Assembly (NCBI GenBank): GCA_002450925.1
Contig: DKAU01000126.1
Coordinates: forward strand, 1-31,848
Source of the DNA: Thiobacillus sp. UBA6918
GTDB taxonomy: Bacteria; Pseudomonadota; Gammaproteobacteria; Burkholderiales; Thiobacillaceae
Reading direction: 5' to 3'
Length of the DNA stretch: 31,848 nucleotides
How positions within the stretch are numbered: position 1 is the stretch's first letter; each line of letters opens with the position of its first letter. The notes beneath the pieces are model-generated. The model saw only the letters and a program-made list of their open reading frames with translations. It was not told where the DNA came from and made no database searches. This document shows positions 1-8,096 of this stretch, piece by piece. The translations under genes and the position numbers were made by a program.

Positions 1-22
1 AAAAGCCCCTTGCGGGGCTTTT
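1..22 (-). terminator. Intrinsic terminator of tRNA-Ser
   Basis: A perfect hairpin (arms AAAAGCCCC and GGGGCTTTT around a short TTGC loop) lies 6 bases past the CCA end of the tRNA-Ser gene and reads as a stem followed by T residues on the minus strand. The A-run on the other side means it could also terminate plus-strand transcription arriving from outside the window. Confidence 0.8.
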
Positions 23-28
23 ATAAAC

Positions 29-121
29 TGGCGGAGACGGAGGGATTCGAACCCTCGATACGGGTTTTGTCCGTATGCTCCCTTAGCAGGGGAGTACCTT
101 CAACCTCTCGGCCACGTCTCC
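29..121 (-). tRNA. tRNA-Ser (anticodon GCU)
   Basis: Read on the minus strand, the acceptor arms GGAGACG and CGTCTCC pair, followed by discriminator G and an encoded CCA. The anticodon stem CTCCC/GGGAG encloses the loop CTGCTAA, giving anticodon GCU (complement of 85-87), which decodes AGC and AGU. A long variable arm (ATACGG paired with CCGTAT) and the T-loop TTCGAAT identify a class II tRNA of the serine type. It lies 54 bases beyond lysC on the same strand, so it may be co-transcribed with it or use its own promoter. Confidence 0.97.
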
Positions 122-175
122 AAAGGAGGCGCAAGAATACCGGAAAATGCTGCTTCCCGCCACCCCGTATAACAG

Positions 176-1402
176 TCAGGCAGCCTTGTCGAGGTTAAAA
201 GCCTGATGCAGTACACGAACGGCAAGTTCCATATACTTGTCTTCCACAACAACGGAAATCTTGATCTCAGAGGTTGAGATCATCTGGATGTTGATGCCGT
301 CATTTGCCAGCGCTTCAAACATCTTCCGAGCAATTCCGACGTGGGAGCGCATGCCGACGCCAACGATCGAGACTTTGGCAATCTTGTCGTCACCCAGGAC
401 TTCCCTGGCACCAATGCTGGCAGCGGTCTTCTTGCATATATCCATTGCCTTGGTGAAATCGTTGCGATGTACGGTGAAAGTGAAGTCGGTGGTGTTTTCG
501 TGACCAATGTTCTGTACGATCATATCGACGTCGATATTGGCATCTGCCACCGGACCAAGAATCTGGTAGGCAATACCAGGCTTGTCGGGTACGCCCAGGA
601 CAGTGATCTTGGCTTCATCGCGGTTAAAGGCAATGCCGGAAATAATGGCCTGTTCCATTTTGTTGTCTTCCTCGAAAGTAATCAGCGTACCGTCGCCTTC
701 ATCCTGGAAGCTGGACAGAACGCGCAGTTTCACCTTGTATTTGCCGGCGAACTCCACCGAGCGGATTTGCAGAACTTTTGAACCGAGGCTTGCCATTTCC
801 AGCATTTCCTCGAATGTGATTGTTTTGAGCCGTCTGGCTTCGGGTACGATACGTGGGTCAGTAGTGTAGACTCCATCGACGTCTGTATAGATCTGGCATT
901 CATCAGCCTTTAGGGCTGCTGCGAGTGCAACTCCAGTCGTGTCTGAACCGCCTCGCCCTAGTGTTGTGATGTTATTGTCACTGTCCATACCCTGAAAGCC
1001 GGCGACCACGACCACATGGCCGCTATCGAGATCAACACGCATATTGGCTTCAGAAATATCTTCAATACGCGCCTTGGTGAAGGCATTGTCGGTGCGAATG
1101 GGTACTTGCCAGCCTGTGTAACTCCTGGCTTTGAGCCCCAAATCCTTGAGTGCCATGGCAAGCAGCGCGATGGTGACCTGTTCGCCGGTAGAGATCATTA
1201 CATCCAGCTCACGAGGATCGGGGTTGGGCTGCATTTCCTTGGCCAGAGCAATCAGCCGGTTTGTTTCGCCGGACATGGCTGAAACAACCACCACGACCTG
1301 ATGGCCCTGTGCACGGTATTTGGCAACTTTCTGGGCGACATTGCGGATGCGCTCGATGCTTCCTACTGAAGTGCCGCCGTATTTCTGAACGATTAACGCC
1401 AT
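176..1402 (-). CDS. lysC: Aspartate kinase
   Basis: Cytosolic aspartokinase, which phosphorylates L-aspartate at the first step of the lysine, threonine, methionine and diaminopimelate pathway. The 408-residue protein opens with the family motif KYGGTSVG (7-14). It carries the kinase-core segment TTLGRGGSDTTG (147-158) and the aspartate/ATP region YTDVDGVYTTDPR (172-184). Two regulatory ACT domains fill roughly residues 265-405, matching the monofunctional feedback-regulated form of about 405-420 residues. The ATG start leaves no clear Shine-Dalgarno, but the N-terminus MALIVQKYGG is the usual one. The gene stands alone upstream of tRNA-Ser and is divergent from the YccA-family gene; a perfect inverted repeat lies just upstream. 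Identification is firm; feedback specificity cannot be read from sequence alone. Confidence 0.97.
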   Translation of the reverse strand: MALIVQKYGGTSVGSIERIRNVAQKVAKYRAQGHQVVVVVSAMSGETNRLIALAKEMQPNPDPRELDVMISTGEQVTIALLAMALKDLGLKARSYTGWQVPIRTDNAFTKARIEDISEANMRVDLDSGHVVVVAGFQGMDSDNNITTLGRGGSDTTGVALAAALKADECQIYTDVDGVYTTDPRIVPEARRLKTITFEEMLEMASLGSKVLQIRSVEFAGKYKVKLRVLSSFQDEGDGTLITFEEDNKMEQAIISGIAFNRDEAKITVLGVPDKPGIAYQILGPVADANIDVDMIVQNIGHENTTDFTFTVHRNDFTKAMDICKKTAASIGAREVLGDDKIAKVSIVGVGMRSHVGIARKMFEALANDGINIQMISTSEIKISVVVEDKYMELAVRVLHQAFNLDKAA

Positions 1403-1433
1403 TTTTGAGGGTTGATTTGCAATAAATCACGCC

Positions 1434-1464
1434 ATTTTACTTGAATTCGGGGTTTTCCCGAATT
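1434..1464 (-). promoter_or_regulatory. Candidate lysC promoter with overlapping inverted repeat
   Basis: On the minus strand a -10-like TAAAAT (1434-1439) lies 31 bases before the lysC start. Where the -35 should be, there is instead a perfect 8-bp inverted repeat, AATTCGGG-N5-CCCGAATT (1444-1451 and 1457-1464). No run of T follows on either strand, so a terminator is unlikely. An operator over a weak -35, or a protein-binding site shared with the divergent gene, is the more likely reading. This is inference from pattern only. Confidence 0.35.
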
Positions 1465-1551
1465 GGTTCCTTATGCCGAAAAGGGTTGAAACCTTTGGCC
1501 ATCTTCATTAGTCTTAACCTCGTTATTGATTCTTCAAAAGGGTACACACAT

Positions 1552-2223
1552 ATGCAACCAAACTACCAGACCATGACGCAAACAGGCGATCTGGCACAGG
1601 TACGCAACAAGGTTCTGAAGAATACTTATACCCTGTTGTCTATGACCCTGTTGTTCAGTGCGCTGGCGGCGGGGATCTCTATTGCGATTAATCCTCCCCA
1701 TTTCACATCGCTGGTTACCTCGATATCGGCATTGCTGTTAATGTGGTTTGTTCTCCCCAAAACGGCAAATTCCGGCGCGGGCGTTCTTGTTGTTTTTGCT
1801 GTTACTGGCCTACTTGGTTTTGGTCTTGGCCCCTTGCTGAACGCCTATCTTCACACCGCTAACGGCAGCCAGATCATCATGACCTCGCTCGGCGGAACCG
1901 GCATTATTTTCCTGGCCCTGTCTGCCTATGCATTAGCAACGCGTCGCGATTTCAGCTTCATGGGCGGCATGCTGATGGTAGGGATGATCGTGGTGGTGAT
2001 TGCTGCACTCGCCAACATTTTTCTTGAAATGCCTGCCTTGTCCCTGACGATTTCGGCAGTGGTTATTCTCCTGATGAGTGGTTTCATTCTTTACGATACC
2101 AGCCGCATTGTGAACGGCGGTGAAACCAACTACATCATGGCTACGATCGGCTTGTATCTCAGTATTTACAATATTTTCGTCAGCCTGCTTCAATTGTTAG
2201 GCGTGTTTGGAGGCGACGACTAA
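1552..2223 (+). CDS. Bax inhibitor-1/YccA family membrane protein
   Basis: Inner-membrane protein of the BI-1/YccA family (UPF0005). Bacterial members such as YccA interact with the FtsH quality-control protease, and BI-1 proteins are proton or calcium leak channels; which role applies here is unknown. The start chosen is the ATG at 1552, because an AAAAGGG ribosome site lies 8 bases upstream and the product then begins MQPNYQTMTQ, like other members. An in-frame ATG at 1441 would add 37 unrelated residues. The 223-residue protein has a short hydrophilic N-terminus, about seven hydrophobic segments and the family C-terminal region (LYDTSRIVNGGETNYIMATI, then a stretch ending GVFGGDD). A strong terminator follows directly, so it appears to be a single-gene unit. 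Confidence 0.93.
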   Translation: MQPNYQTMTQTGDLAQVRNKVLKNTYTLLSMTLLFSALAAGISIAINPPHFTSLVTSISALLLMWFVLPKTANSGAGVLVVFAVTGLLGFGLGPLLNAYLHTANGSQIIMTSLGGTGIIFLALSAYALATRRDFSFMGGMLMVGMIVVVIAALANIFLEMPALSLTISAVVILLMSGFILYDTSRIVNGGETNYIMATIGLYLSIYNIFVSLLQLLGVFGGDD

Positions 2224-2250
2224 ACAAGATATGCTGGATCCCGTTCAGGA

Positions 2251-2272
2251 CCCCGGTTTTCCGGGGTTTTTT
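2251..2272 (+). terminator. Intrinsic terminator after YccA-family gene
   Basis: CCCCGG-TTTT-CCGGGG followed directly by six T residues, 27 bases after the stop codon. It separates the YccA-family gene from the small membrane protein gene downstream. Confidence 0.9.
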
Positions 2273-2295
2273 CTGTATAAGAGTGCTACAAAAAG

Positions 2296-2481
2296 ATGAG
2301 TATTTGGATGAAAATTGGATGGGCATTAGCACTGGCCGGCATGTTGGTATTTCTGCTTCCGCGTGCCCGGCATATGCTCAAAAACAGCCCAAAGGCCGAT
2401 AAGGGTGACTGGATGGCATTACTGTTGCCATTGATACTGGTCGTCGGCTTTGTCGTGCTGTTGATTTTGGCGGTATCTTAG
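2296..2481 (+). CDS. Small two-segment membrane protein, function unknown
   Basis: A 61-residue protein with two hydrophobic helices (about 5-21 and 41-60) joined by a basic, hydrophilic loop (RARHMLKNSPKADKGDW). It is not a family I can name. The start ATG has only an A-rich stretch (AAAAAG) in front, so translation may be weak. It follows the strong terminator at 2251-2272 by 24 bases, so it needs its own promoter or readthrough. Its TAG stop overlaps the TAA stop of rlmD on the other strand within the tetramer TTAG. The two clean transmembrane segments, and an end that exactly meets the neighbouring gene, support a real gene rather than a chance reading frame. Confidence 0.7.
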   Translation: MSIWMKIGWALALAGMLVFLLPRARHMLKNSPKADKGDWMALLLPLILVVGFVVLLILAVS

Positions 2482-3791
2482 ATAATTCCTTGAGAGGGGT
2501 GTTCAAATACAGCCATGGATTCCACATGTGCAGTATGCGGGAACATGTTGGCAATCCCGGCTGCCTTGAGCTCGTAACCTTTTACGTGGCATAGCACTTC
2601 GACATCTCGTGCCAGCGTGGCGGGGTTGCAGGATATGTAGACAATCCGACCCGGTGGTTTTTCATCAGGCAAAGATTTAACCAGTTCCATTGCACCATCG
2701 CGGGGTGGATCGATCAACAGCTTGTCAAAATGGCCAAGAGCGGCGTATTTCTCCGGCGCCATTTCGAACAGGTTGTCGACTGCATATTCGACATTACTCA
2801 AACCATTTAGCTGGGCATTTTCGCGCGCACGGTTGACTAGCGCCTGGCTTCCTTCGATGCCGACGACCTTCGCACCCGAGCGCGCAATCGGCAGTGTGAA
2901 ATTACCCAGGCCGCAGAAAAAATCAGCAATCCGATCATGCGGTTGCGGATTCAGCATCCCAATTGCACGGTGGACAAGTGCACGGTTGATATGCGGGTTG
3001 ACCTGGGTGAACTCCGTGGGACGGAAAGGGTGCACAATGCCAAATTCAGGGAGGCTGTATTGCAGTAGTGCGCCAGTTTCCGGGTAGAAGGGGACGGCGG
3101 TGTCTGGCCCCTTGGGTTGTACCCATATTTCCACGCCATGCCTGTCAGCGAAAGCGCGTATCTTTGCGGTGTCCTCTTCATTCCAAGGACTGAGCAAGCG
3201 AAACACCAATACGGTTGAGGTCTCGCCGACCGCCAATTCAATTTGTGGAATGCGGTCGGAATTGGAAAGGGTCGGTATCAGTTGCCGCATGGGCATGAAC
3301 AACGATGCAACATGCGGCGCCAGCACTTCGCATTTCTGCATGTCGGCGATAAACCAGGATTTCTTTTCGTGGAACCCAACCAACGCACCGCCTTTCTTGT
3401 CTACTCGCTTGACTGAGAAGCGCGCTCGGTGTCGATATCCCCAGGCTGGTCCATAGAGTGCAGGCATGATGATTTCCGGTTTGGTCTTGCCGATACGCTG
3501 CAGGTTTTCTTCCAGAATGCGCTGCTTGGCGGCTACCTGCGCACTGACTTCCAGATGCTGTAGCACGCAACCACCGCAACGGCCGTAATGTGCGCACTTC
3601 GGGGTGGCGCGCTGGCTGCTGGATTTAAGTATCTTCGTGGCGTTTGCGCTGTCATATTTGGGGTGCTTGCGGAAAACAGAAATCTCCGCGGTTTCGCCCG
3701 GCAAGCCGCCATCGACGAAAGTTACTTTGCCGTCTACGCGGCAGATGCCGTGGCCCTCATGGTCAAGGGCGTCAATATGAACTACTGCCAC
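2478..3791 (-). CDS. rlmD: 23S rRNA (uracil-1939-C5)-methyltransferase RlmD
   Basis: Methylates C5 of uridine 1939 in 23S rRNA using S-adenosylmethionine. The 437-residue protein has an N-terminal TRAM-like RNA-binding region (1-55) and then the iron-sulfur cysteines C66, C72 and C75 (spacing CX5CX2C) with C154. The S-adenosylmethionine-binding motif is DFFCGLGNFTLPIA (290-303), followed by IDPPRDG (360-366) and the catalytic cysteine C388 in YISCNPATLARD. The Fe-S cluster ligands and the motif pattern separate RlmD from TrmA, and the length is close to E. coli RlmD (433). It starts 2 bases after the exonuclease gene, so the two are probably one transcript. Confidence 0.96.
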   Translation of the reverse strand: MAVVHIDALDHEGHGICRVDGKVTFVDGGLPGETAEISVFRKHPKYDSANATKILKSSSQRATPKCAHYGRCGGCVLQHLEVSAQVAAKQRILEENLQRIGKTKPEIIMPALYGPAWGYRHRARFSVKRVDKKGGALVGFHEKKSWFIADMQKCEVLAPHVASLFMPMRQLIPTLSNSDRIPQIELAVGETSTVLVFRLLSPWNEEDTAKIRAFADRHGVEIWVQPKGPDTAVPFYPETGALLQYSLPEFGIVHPFRPTEFTQVNPHINRALVHRAIGMLNPQPHDRIADFFCGLGNFTLPIARSGAKVVGIEGSQALVNRARENAQLNGLSNVEYAVDNLFEMAPEKYAALGHFDKLLIDPPRDGAMELVKSLPDEKPPGRIVYISCNPATLARDVEVLCHVKGYELKAAGIANMFPHTAHVESMAVFEHPSQGII

Positions 3792-3793
3792 CG

Positions 3794-4570
3794 CTATTCC
3801 TTCCAGGCGGCAAGAAATTTCTGCCAGTGCGAACCTTCCTGTGCCTGCAGCGCAGCGCGCACTTTGGCGGTTTCCTCGTGGTAAGACTCGGTACTCAAGG
3901 CGCCGCGCATGTGTTCGAAACGCAGATACAGCAGGTGGGTGTTGACGACATCGGTTTCGCAGTAGTCGCAGATCTCGGCAAGCTTACCTTCCTGGAACGC
4001 ATTCCATACCTGGCTGCCGTCCATGCCAAGTTTGCCTGGGAAGCCGCACAGCTTGGCCATGTTATCCAGGGGAGCATTGGCGCGCGGCTGATACAAGGCC
4101 AACAGATCCATCAAATCAAGATGACGGGTATGGTATCGGCTGAGGTAATTGTTCCACTTGAACTCCTTGTCATCCTCACCCCATTCCCAGTAGCGCTGGG
4201 CTGTAATCCCATGCATCAGGCCTCGATAGTGCAGAACGGGCAGGTCAAAACCACCGCCATTCCATGAAACAAGTTGCGGCGTGTATTTCTCGATACCATC
4301 GTAAAAGCGCTGGATGATGTCGCGTTCGGATTCACCTTCTCGGCCCAGTGTCCAGACATGGAACTGATCGCCAGATCGCAGTGCGCAGGAGATAGCGACT
4401 ATGCGGTGAAGATAGTGCGGAAGGAAATCGCTGCCTGTGGTCTGGCGTCGCTGCAGCATGGCCATCTCTGCGATTTCGTCATCCGGAATGCCGGAGGGCA
4501 GGTCATAAAGCCTCGCAAACCCGGCAGTATCAGGGATGGTTTCGATGTCAAAGCTTAGAACGGGGGTCAC
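3794..4570 (-). CDS. PolB-like 3'-5' exonuclease (DEDDy family)
   Basis: Predicted 3'-5' exonuclease related to the proofreading domain of family B DNA polymerases (the DNA_pol_B_exo2 type). The three exonuclease motifs are visible: SFDIETIPD near the N-terminus (D8 and E10 with this start), SWNGGGFDLPVL in the middle, and YCETDVVNTHLLY near the end, where Y and D are the metal-binding DEDDy signature. The start chosen is GTG at 4570, giving MTPVLSFDIETIPD, the N-terminus typical of the family. A TTG at 4600 would add ten residues and has a weak AGGG ahead of it, so it cannot be excluded. Cellular substrate is unknown; a repair role is plausible. It is co-directional with rlmD, with a 2-base gap. 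Confidence 0.88.
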   Translation of the reverse strand: MTPVLSFDIETIPDTAGFARLYDLPSGIPDDEIAEMAMLQRRQTTGSDFLPHYLHRIVAISCALRSGDQFHVWTLGREGESERDIIQRFYDGIEKYTPQLVSWNGGGFDLPVLHYRGLMHGITAQRYWEWGEDDKEFKWNNYLSRYHTRHLDLMDLLALYQPRANAPLDNMAKLCGFPGKLGMDGSQVWNAFQEGKLAEICDYCETDVVNTHLLYLRFEHMRGALSTESYHEETAKVRAALQAQEGSHWQKFLAAWKE

Positions 4571-4621
4571 GATAGAAATCTGCTGTCTTGGAAACAGCAA
4601 TTTTACCCTGTTAGGCCAATG

Positions 4622-5890
4622 TCAGATCAGGCGGGAGCCGATGTCCTCTGCAGTTACAGCCGCTTCCAGATGGCTTGCGGCAATGCTCTCCATTGGGAGA
4701 GCCAGCGAGCTTGCAAGTTCGGACATGAGCTTGTCATTGTGGTGTTCGCAGGCGTGGACAAGATGCAGCAGCTTCTTGATGGAGTTTTCCTTGCCGGCCA
4801 GGCTTTCATAGACCTTTCGTGAAAAACCTATGCGCCGGTAGAGATGGTTAACCGATAGCGAAAACGCGGCAGGGAAAGTTGAAAATAGACCGGTCTCAAA
4901 GGCCTCCTCCGGAACAGCAATGTCGCTGATGGAAGATGCAAGCTTGCCCATGAAAAGGGCCCGGCTGAGTGCAACCTGGGTAAAAAGACGATTGTCAGCA
5001 GTTACGGGGTTCCCCGAGAGAGCAGTCAAAACTGCAACACGCTGTGATCGTTGTCCTCCCATCTTGATCATGGCGTGGGCAGCGGAATCTGCCTCCGTTG
5101 ACAGCCCGCCGGCCATAGATCTGGCTATATGCATGAACTGGTTTTCCAGTAATGGGTTTAATCGCAGGAACTGAATCAGGCTTGGAAGAGATTGGCGCAT
5201 TGCCACGGATGCCAGTTCCATGCGCAAGTCAAATTGAGGTTTGGTGCTGGCTTCGCCATGTGTGCCTGTGAAATGTTCGCCCATGAACCAGACGTTTGCC
5301 GGCCAGCGTGAAATTTCATGTTCGCGGGTTACATCCCTGACGACAATCGGTGTGTCGGGTAATGCGCTTAACTTGGTGCGGGCATGGAAGCGCAGAAAAT
5401 CCCAGTCCCCATGTGTGTCAACGGGTTCATTGCTGTCCAGGCAAAAGCGCATGCCATAGGATGATGCAAGTTTTTCGATGTGTGTTTCTGTTTCAGCGTC
5501 CGTGTCTTTCAGTACCCATACAATGCCAGGCTGATTCAGCTCTGGCAACGCCTCGGAGAAAAGTACTTCACGGCTTATGCGCACGAACAAGGGCTGGTCG
5601 GTAATGAGCTTGTCCTGTCCAAGAGAGTACAGACCGGTCAGCAACATGTCTTCATTCATGCGCTGAAGCTCAGGAGACAAGGCTTCCCAATGGCTTTGGC
5701 CCCGGAGCACAAGTTCACGCGCTACCACAAGCCCCTTGTTGTCGAATATTGGGTCAAACGACAAAAATCGGTTGCGCAGTTCTTCCTCTCGCACCGGACT
5801 GGGCGCGTTTTCCCCAGCCAAATGTGTGACGACACCGGAATTCAGTGCCTGTGTGTCGACCCCGCCGCCTTTGCTGAAAGAAGAAGCCAT
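4622..5890 (-). CDS. EAL-HDOD (YuxH-type) signalling protein, EAL part degenerate
   Basis: Cytosolic signalling protein of 422 residues. Residues about 40-205 resemble an EAL domain (opening FDPIFDNKGLVVARELVLRG, in place of the usual YELLLR), but the catalytic EAL triplet and metal ligands are not recognisable. Residues about 205-405 are an HDOD domain, which has the HD phosphohydrolase fold without its metal ligands; it opens with LPSLIQFLRLNPLLENQFMH. This order matches the YuxH family, usually thought to bind c-di-GMP or partners rather than hydrolyse it. The gene diverges from pgl across a 69-base gap and lies 51 bases upstream of the exonuclease gene. No partner is evident from the neighbours. 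Confidence 0.85.
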   Translation of the reverse strand: MASSFSKGGGVDTQALNSGVVTHLAGENAPSPVREEELRNRFLSFDPIFDNKGLVVARELVLRGQSHWEALSPELQRMNEDMLLTGLYSLGQDKLITDQPLFVRISREVLFSEALPELNQPGIVWVLKDTDAETETHIEKLASSYGMRFCLDSNEPVDTHGDWDFLRFHARTKLSALPDTPIVVRDVTREHEISRWPANVWFMGEHFTGTHGEASTKPQFDLRMELASVAMRQSLPSLIQFLRLNPLLENQFMHIARSMAGGLSTEADSAAHAMIKMGGQRSQRVAVLTALSGNPVTADNRLFTQVALSRALFMGKLASSISDIAVPEEAFETGLFSTFPAAFSLSVNHLYRRIGFSRKVYESLAGKENSIKKLLHLVHACEHHNDKLMSELASSLALPMESIAASHLEAAVTAEDIGSRLI

Positions 5891-5901
5891 GTTTTATCGG
5901 G

Positions 5902-5930
5902 TTGGGAATGTCTCTCTCAGTCGCTATCAT
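5902..5930 (+). promoter_or_regulatory. Candidate sigma-70 promoter for pgl
   Basis: TTGGGA (5902-5907), a 17-base spacer and TATCAT (5925-5930), 5 of 6 matches at the -10. It would start transcription near 5937, about 23 bases before the pgl ATG, in the gap between two divergent genes. Confidence 0.5.
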
Positions 5931-5959
5931 GCCATTACCGGCAAGATGTGGGAAATAAT

Positions 5960-6640
5960 ATGACTCCGAATTGGAAAGTTTTTCCTGACCGCAAGTCGCT
6001 GCTGGCTGCGGCTGTTGAAATAATCCGGCAATGCGAGGCACGGTGTTCAGATTCGTTTAGCATAGTATTGGCAGGTGGCCAGACACCTTTGGAACTCTAT
6101 CGCATGCTTGCGGTTGAGCCTATGCATTGGTACAAATGGCACGTTTATTTTGGAGACGAACGCTGTCTCCCGCCCAAACACCCGGATCGAAACAGTTTTC
6201 AGGCCATGCAGGCCTTGCTGACGCATGTACCTATTTCCGTAGAGAATATTTTTGAGCCTCCGGCGGAACTAGGCCCGGTTGAAGCTGCCTCACGTTACAA
6301 CTCGGTGCTTGCCAAAGTTGGAACATTTGATTTGGTCCTGCTTGGGGTGGGTGAGGACGGACATACTGCAAGCCTGTTTCCGGGGCACGAAATCGGTGAC
6401 ATCAAGGACGCACCATCCGTTTTGCCGGTGTTTGACGCACCCAAGCAGCCGCCTGAGCGAATCAGTCTTTCTGCGCAGCGTTTGTCGCGAACGCAGGAAG
6501 TATTGTTTCTGGTGACCGGCGAGGGTAAGCGTGACGCAGTCAGCCGCTGGAAAAAGGGCGAAGATTTGCCTGTGAGCAGGATTCAGGCAGAGAAGGGCAT
6601 CACTGTTTTTGTAGAAGAAGCAGCTAGCCCAACTGGATGA
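5960..6640 (+). CDS. pgl: 6-phosphogluconolactonase
   Basis: Hydrolyses 6-phosphogluconolactone to 6-phosphogluconate in the oxidative pentose phosphate and Entner-Doudoroff routes; cytosolic. The start is the ATG at 5960 (ribosome-site-like GGGAAA ahead), giving a 226-residue protein of normal length. The same frame is open far upstream, but that part is antisense to the EAL-HDOD gene. Family motifs are SIVLAGGQTPLELYRML (34-50, sugar-phosphate binding), YFGDERCLPP (63-72) and GVGEDGHTASLFPG (129-142, containing the catalytic histidine). zwf and edd are not in the window. It is followed by the DUF4139 gene after 19 bases, so the two may be co-transcribed although no functional link is apparent. 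Confidence 0.95.
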   Translation: MTPNWKVFPDRKSLLAAAVEIIRQCEARCSDSFSIVLAGGQTPLELYRMLAVEPMHWYKWHVYFGDERCLPPKHPDRNSFQAMQALLTHVPISVENIFEPPAELGPVEAASRYNSVLAKVGTFDLVLLGVGEDGHTASLFPGHEIGDIKDAPSVLPVFDAPKQPPERISLSAQRLSRTQEVLFLVTGEGKRDAVSRWKKGEDLPVSRIQAEKGITVFVEEAASPTG

Positions 6641-6659
6641 AACAGCAAGGAGACTCTCC

Positions 6660-8096
6660 ATGAAACAAAACCACCTTCTGGTCGGCATCGTTGCTGCCAG
6701 TGTAATGACCGGCTCAATGGCTGCTCCGAAAAATGAGAGACTCACCACACTCTCCGATCAGCGAGAGGTTGCAGTCACCATCTACAATGAGAACCTTGCT
6801 CTGGTGAAGGACAGCCGCAGGGTAAAGCTGGATCGAAACTTCAATCAACTGGCATGGCGAGAGGTTTCTTCGGTAATGCGGCCCGAGACTGCCCTGTTGC
6901 GTAATCTGTCCAATCCGGATGGCATGAGTCTCATCGAGCAGAATTTTGATTTCGACCTGCTCACGCCGCAAAAATTGCTCGAGAAATACATCGGAAGTGA
7001 TGTAACTGTCATCAGTGTCAATCCTGCTACCGGCATAGAAAAACGGGAAACGGCAAACGTGCTGGCCACCAACGGAGGAGTGGTACTAAAGTTCGCTGAC
7101 CGTATCGAAACTGGCGTGCCGGGTCGTCTGGCTTTTTCTTCCGTACCGGACAACCTTCGCGACAAACCCACGCTTGTTATTTCCCTCTCCAGTGCAGCTG
7201 CGGGCGAACAGGATCTGGAACTCTCCTACCTGACTGGTGGACTGTCATGGAAAGCCGACTACGTGGCCGAGTTGAATGCAAAGGAAGACCACCTTGATAT
7301 CAACGGCTGGGTGACGCTCAACAACCGTAGCGGTGGAAGTTACAACAATGCAAAACTGCAGCTTGTGGCTGGTGATGTCAATCGTGTTCGGGAAGAGTTG
7401 GCTTTGGGCAGGTCATTGCCGATGATGGCCAAAGCTGCTGTAGCAGAAGCGAATATGAGCCAGGAGTCCCTATTTGAGTACCATCTCTATACTTTGGATA
7501 GACCCACAACCATTGCGGACAATCAGATGAAGCAGGTAGCGCTTTTAAGTGCTTCATCCGTCCCCGTTAAAAAGGAATTGCTGTTCCAGGGCCAGAATTA
7601 TTACTACTCCGGTCAGTTCGGAGAACTGGGGCAGAAACTGAAGGCGGGTGTGTTTGTCGAATTCACGAACAAGGACAATGGCTTGGGAATGCCGCTTCCA
7701 AAGGGCGTGGTGAGGGTGTACAAAAAAGACAGCAAGGGCAATGCCCAATTCATCGGCGAAGACCGCATTGACCATACCCCAAAAAATGAAACCATTCGCC
7801 TCAAGCTGGGTGACGCTTTTGATGTGACCGCCGATCGCAAGCAGACTGATTTCAAGAAACTGGCGGGATCATCCCGCTACAACTATGTTTTCGAGAGCGC
7901 TTATGAGATCACCATCAAGAACGCCAAGAGTGAGGCTGTTACCGTAAAGGTCAGCGAGCCTATGCCGGGTGACTGGCAAATGCAGTCTGAGTCCCATCCG
8001 CATACAAAGGCCTCAGCCGATACCGCCGTCTGGAAAATCAACGTGCCAGCCGAGGGGAAAACCGTGTTGACCTACAGAGTTCAGGTCAGGCACTAG
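6660..8096 (+). CDS. Exported DUF4139 domain protein
   Basis: A 478-residue exported protein. Residues 1-21 form a signal peptide (basic MKQNH, hydrophobic core, cleavage after SMA). The rest fits the DUF4139/mucoidy-inhibitor-A-like family. The N-terminal half contains the typical VAVTIYNENLALVKDSR segment. The middle holds LSYLTGGLSWKADYVAELN (family landmark), and the C-terminus is beta-rich and ends KTVLTYRVQV. The biochemical role of the family is not established; predicted location is periplasmic or outer-membrane associated. A good AAGGAG ribosome site precedes the ATG. Its TAG stop is shared, as the palindrome CTAG, with the stop of the convergent Lon-like gene. Confidence 0.88.
   Translation: MKQNHLLVGIVAASVMTGSMAAPKNERLTTLSDQREVAVTIYNENLALVKDSRRVKLDRNFNQLAWREVSSVMRPETALLRNLSNPDGMSLIEQNFDFDLLTPQKLLEKYIGSDVTVISVNPATGIEKRETANVLATNGGVVLKFADRIETGVPGRLAFSSVPDNLRDKPTLVISLSSAAAGEQDLELSYLTGGLSWKADYVAELNAKEDHLDINGWVTLNNRSGGSYNNAKLQLVAGDVNRVREELALGRSLPMMAKAAVAEANMSQESLFEYHLYTLDRPTTIADNQMKQVALLSASSVPVKKELLFQGQNYYYSGQFGELGQKLKAGVFVEFTNKDNGLGMPLPKGVVRVYKKDSKGNAQFIGEDRIDHTPKNETIRLKLGDAFDVTADRKQTDFKKLAGSSRYNYVFESAYEITIKNAKSEAVTVKVSEPMPGDWQMQSESHPHTKASADTAVWKINVPAEGKTVLTYRVQVRH

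Noticed and set aside
1475..1499. Second hairpin (GCC...GGC) upstream of the YccA-family gene as a riboswitch or attenuator
   Set aside because: Pairing is interrupted by bulges and leaves too small a loop; no terminator-like T-run or known riboswitch core is present.
3644..4267. 207-codon plus-strand open frame across rlmD and the exonuclease gene
   Set aside because: It crosses two well-supported genes on the other strand, has no ribosome site and its product resembles no protein family; a shadow of their codon use.
5480..5959. Long open frame continuing upstream of pgl
   Set aside because: It is antisense to the EAL-HDOD gene. The pgl homology, a ribosome-site-like sequence and a promoter candidate all point to the ATG at 5960.
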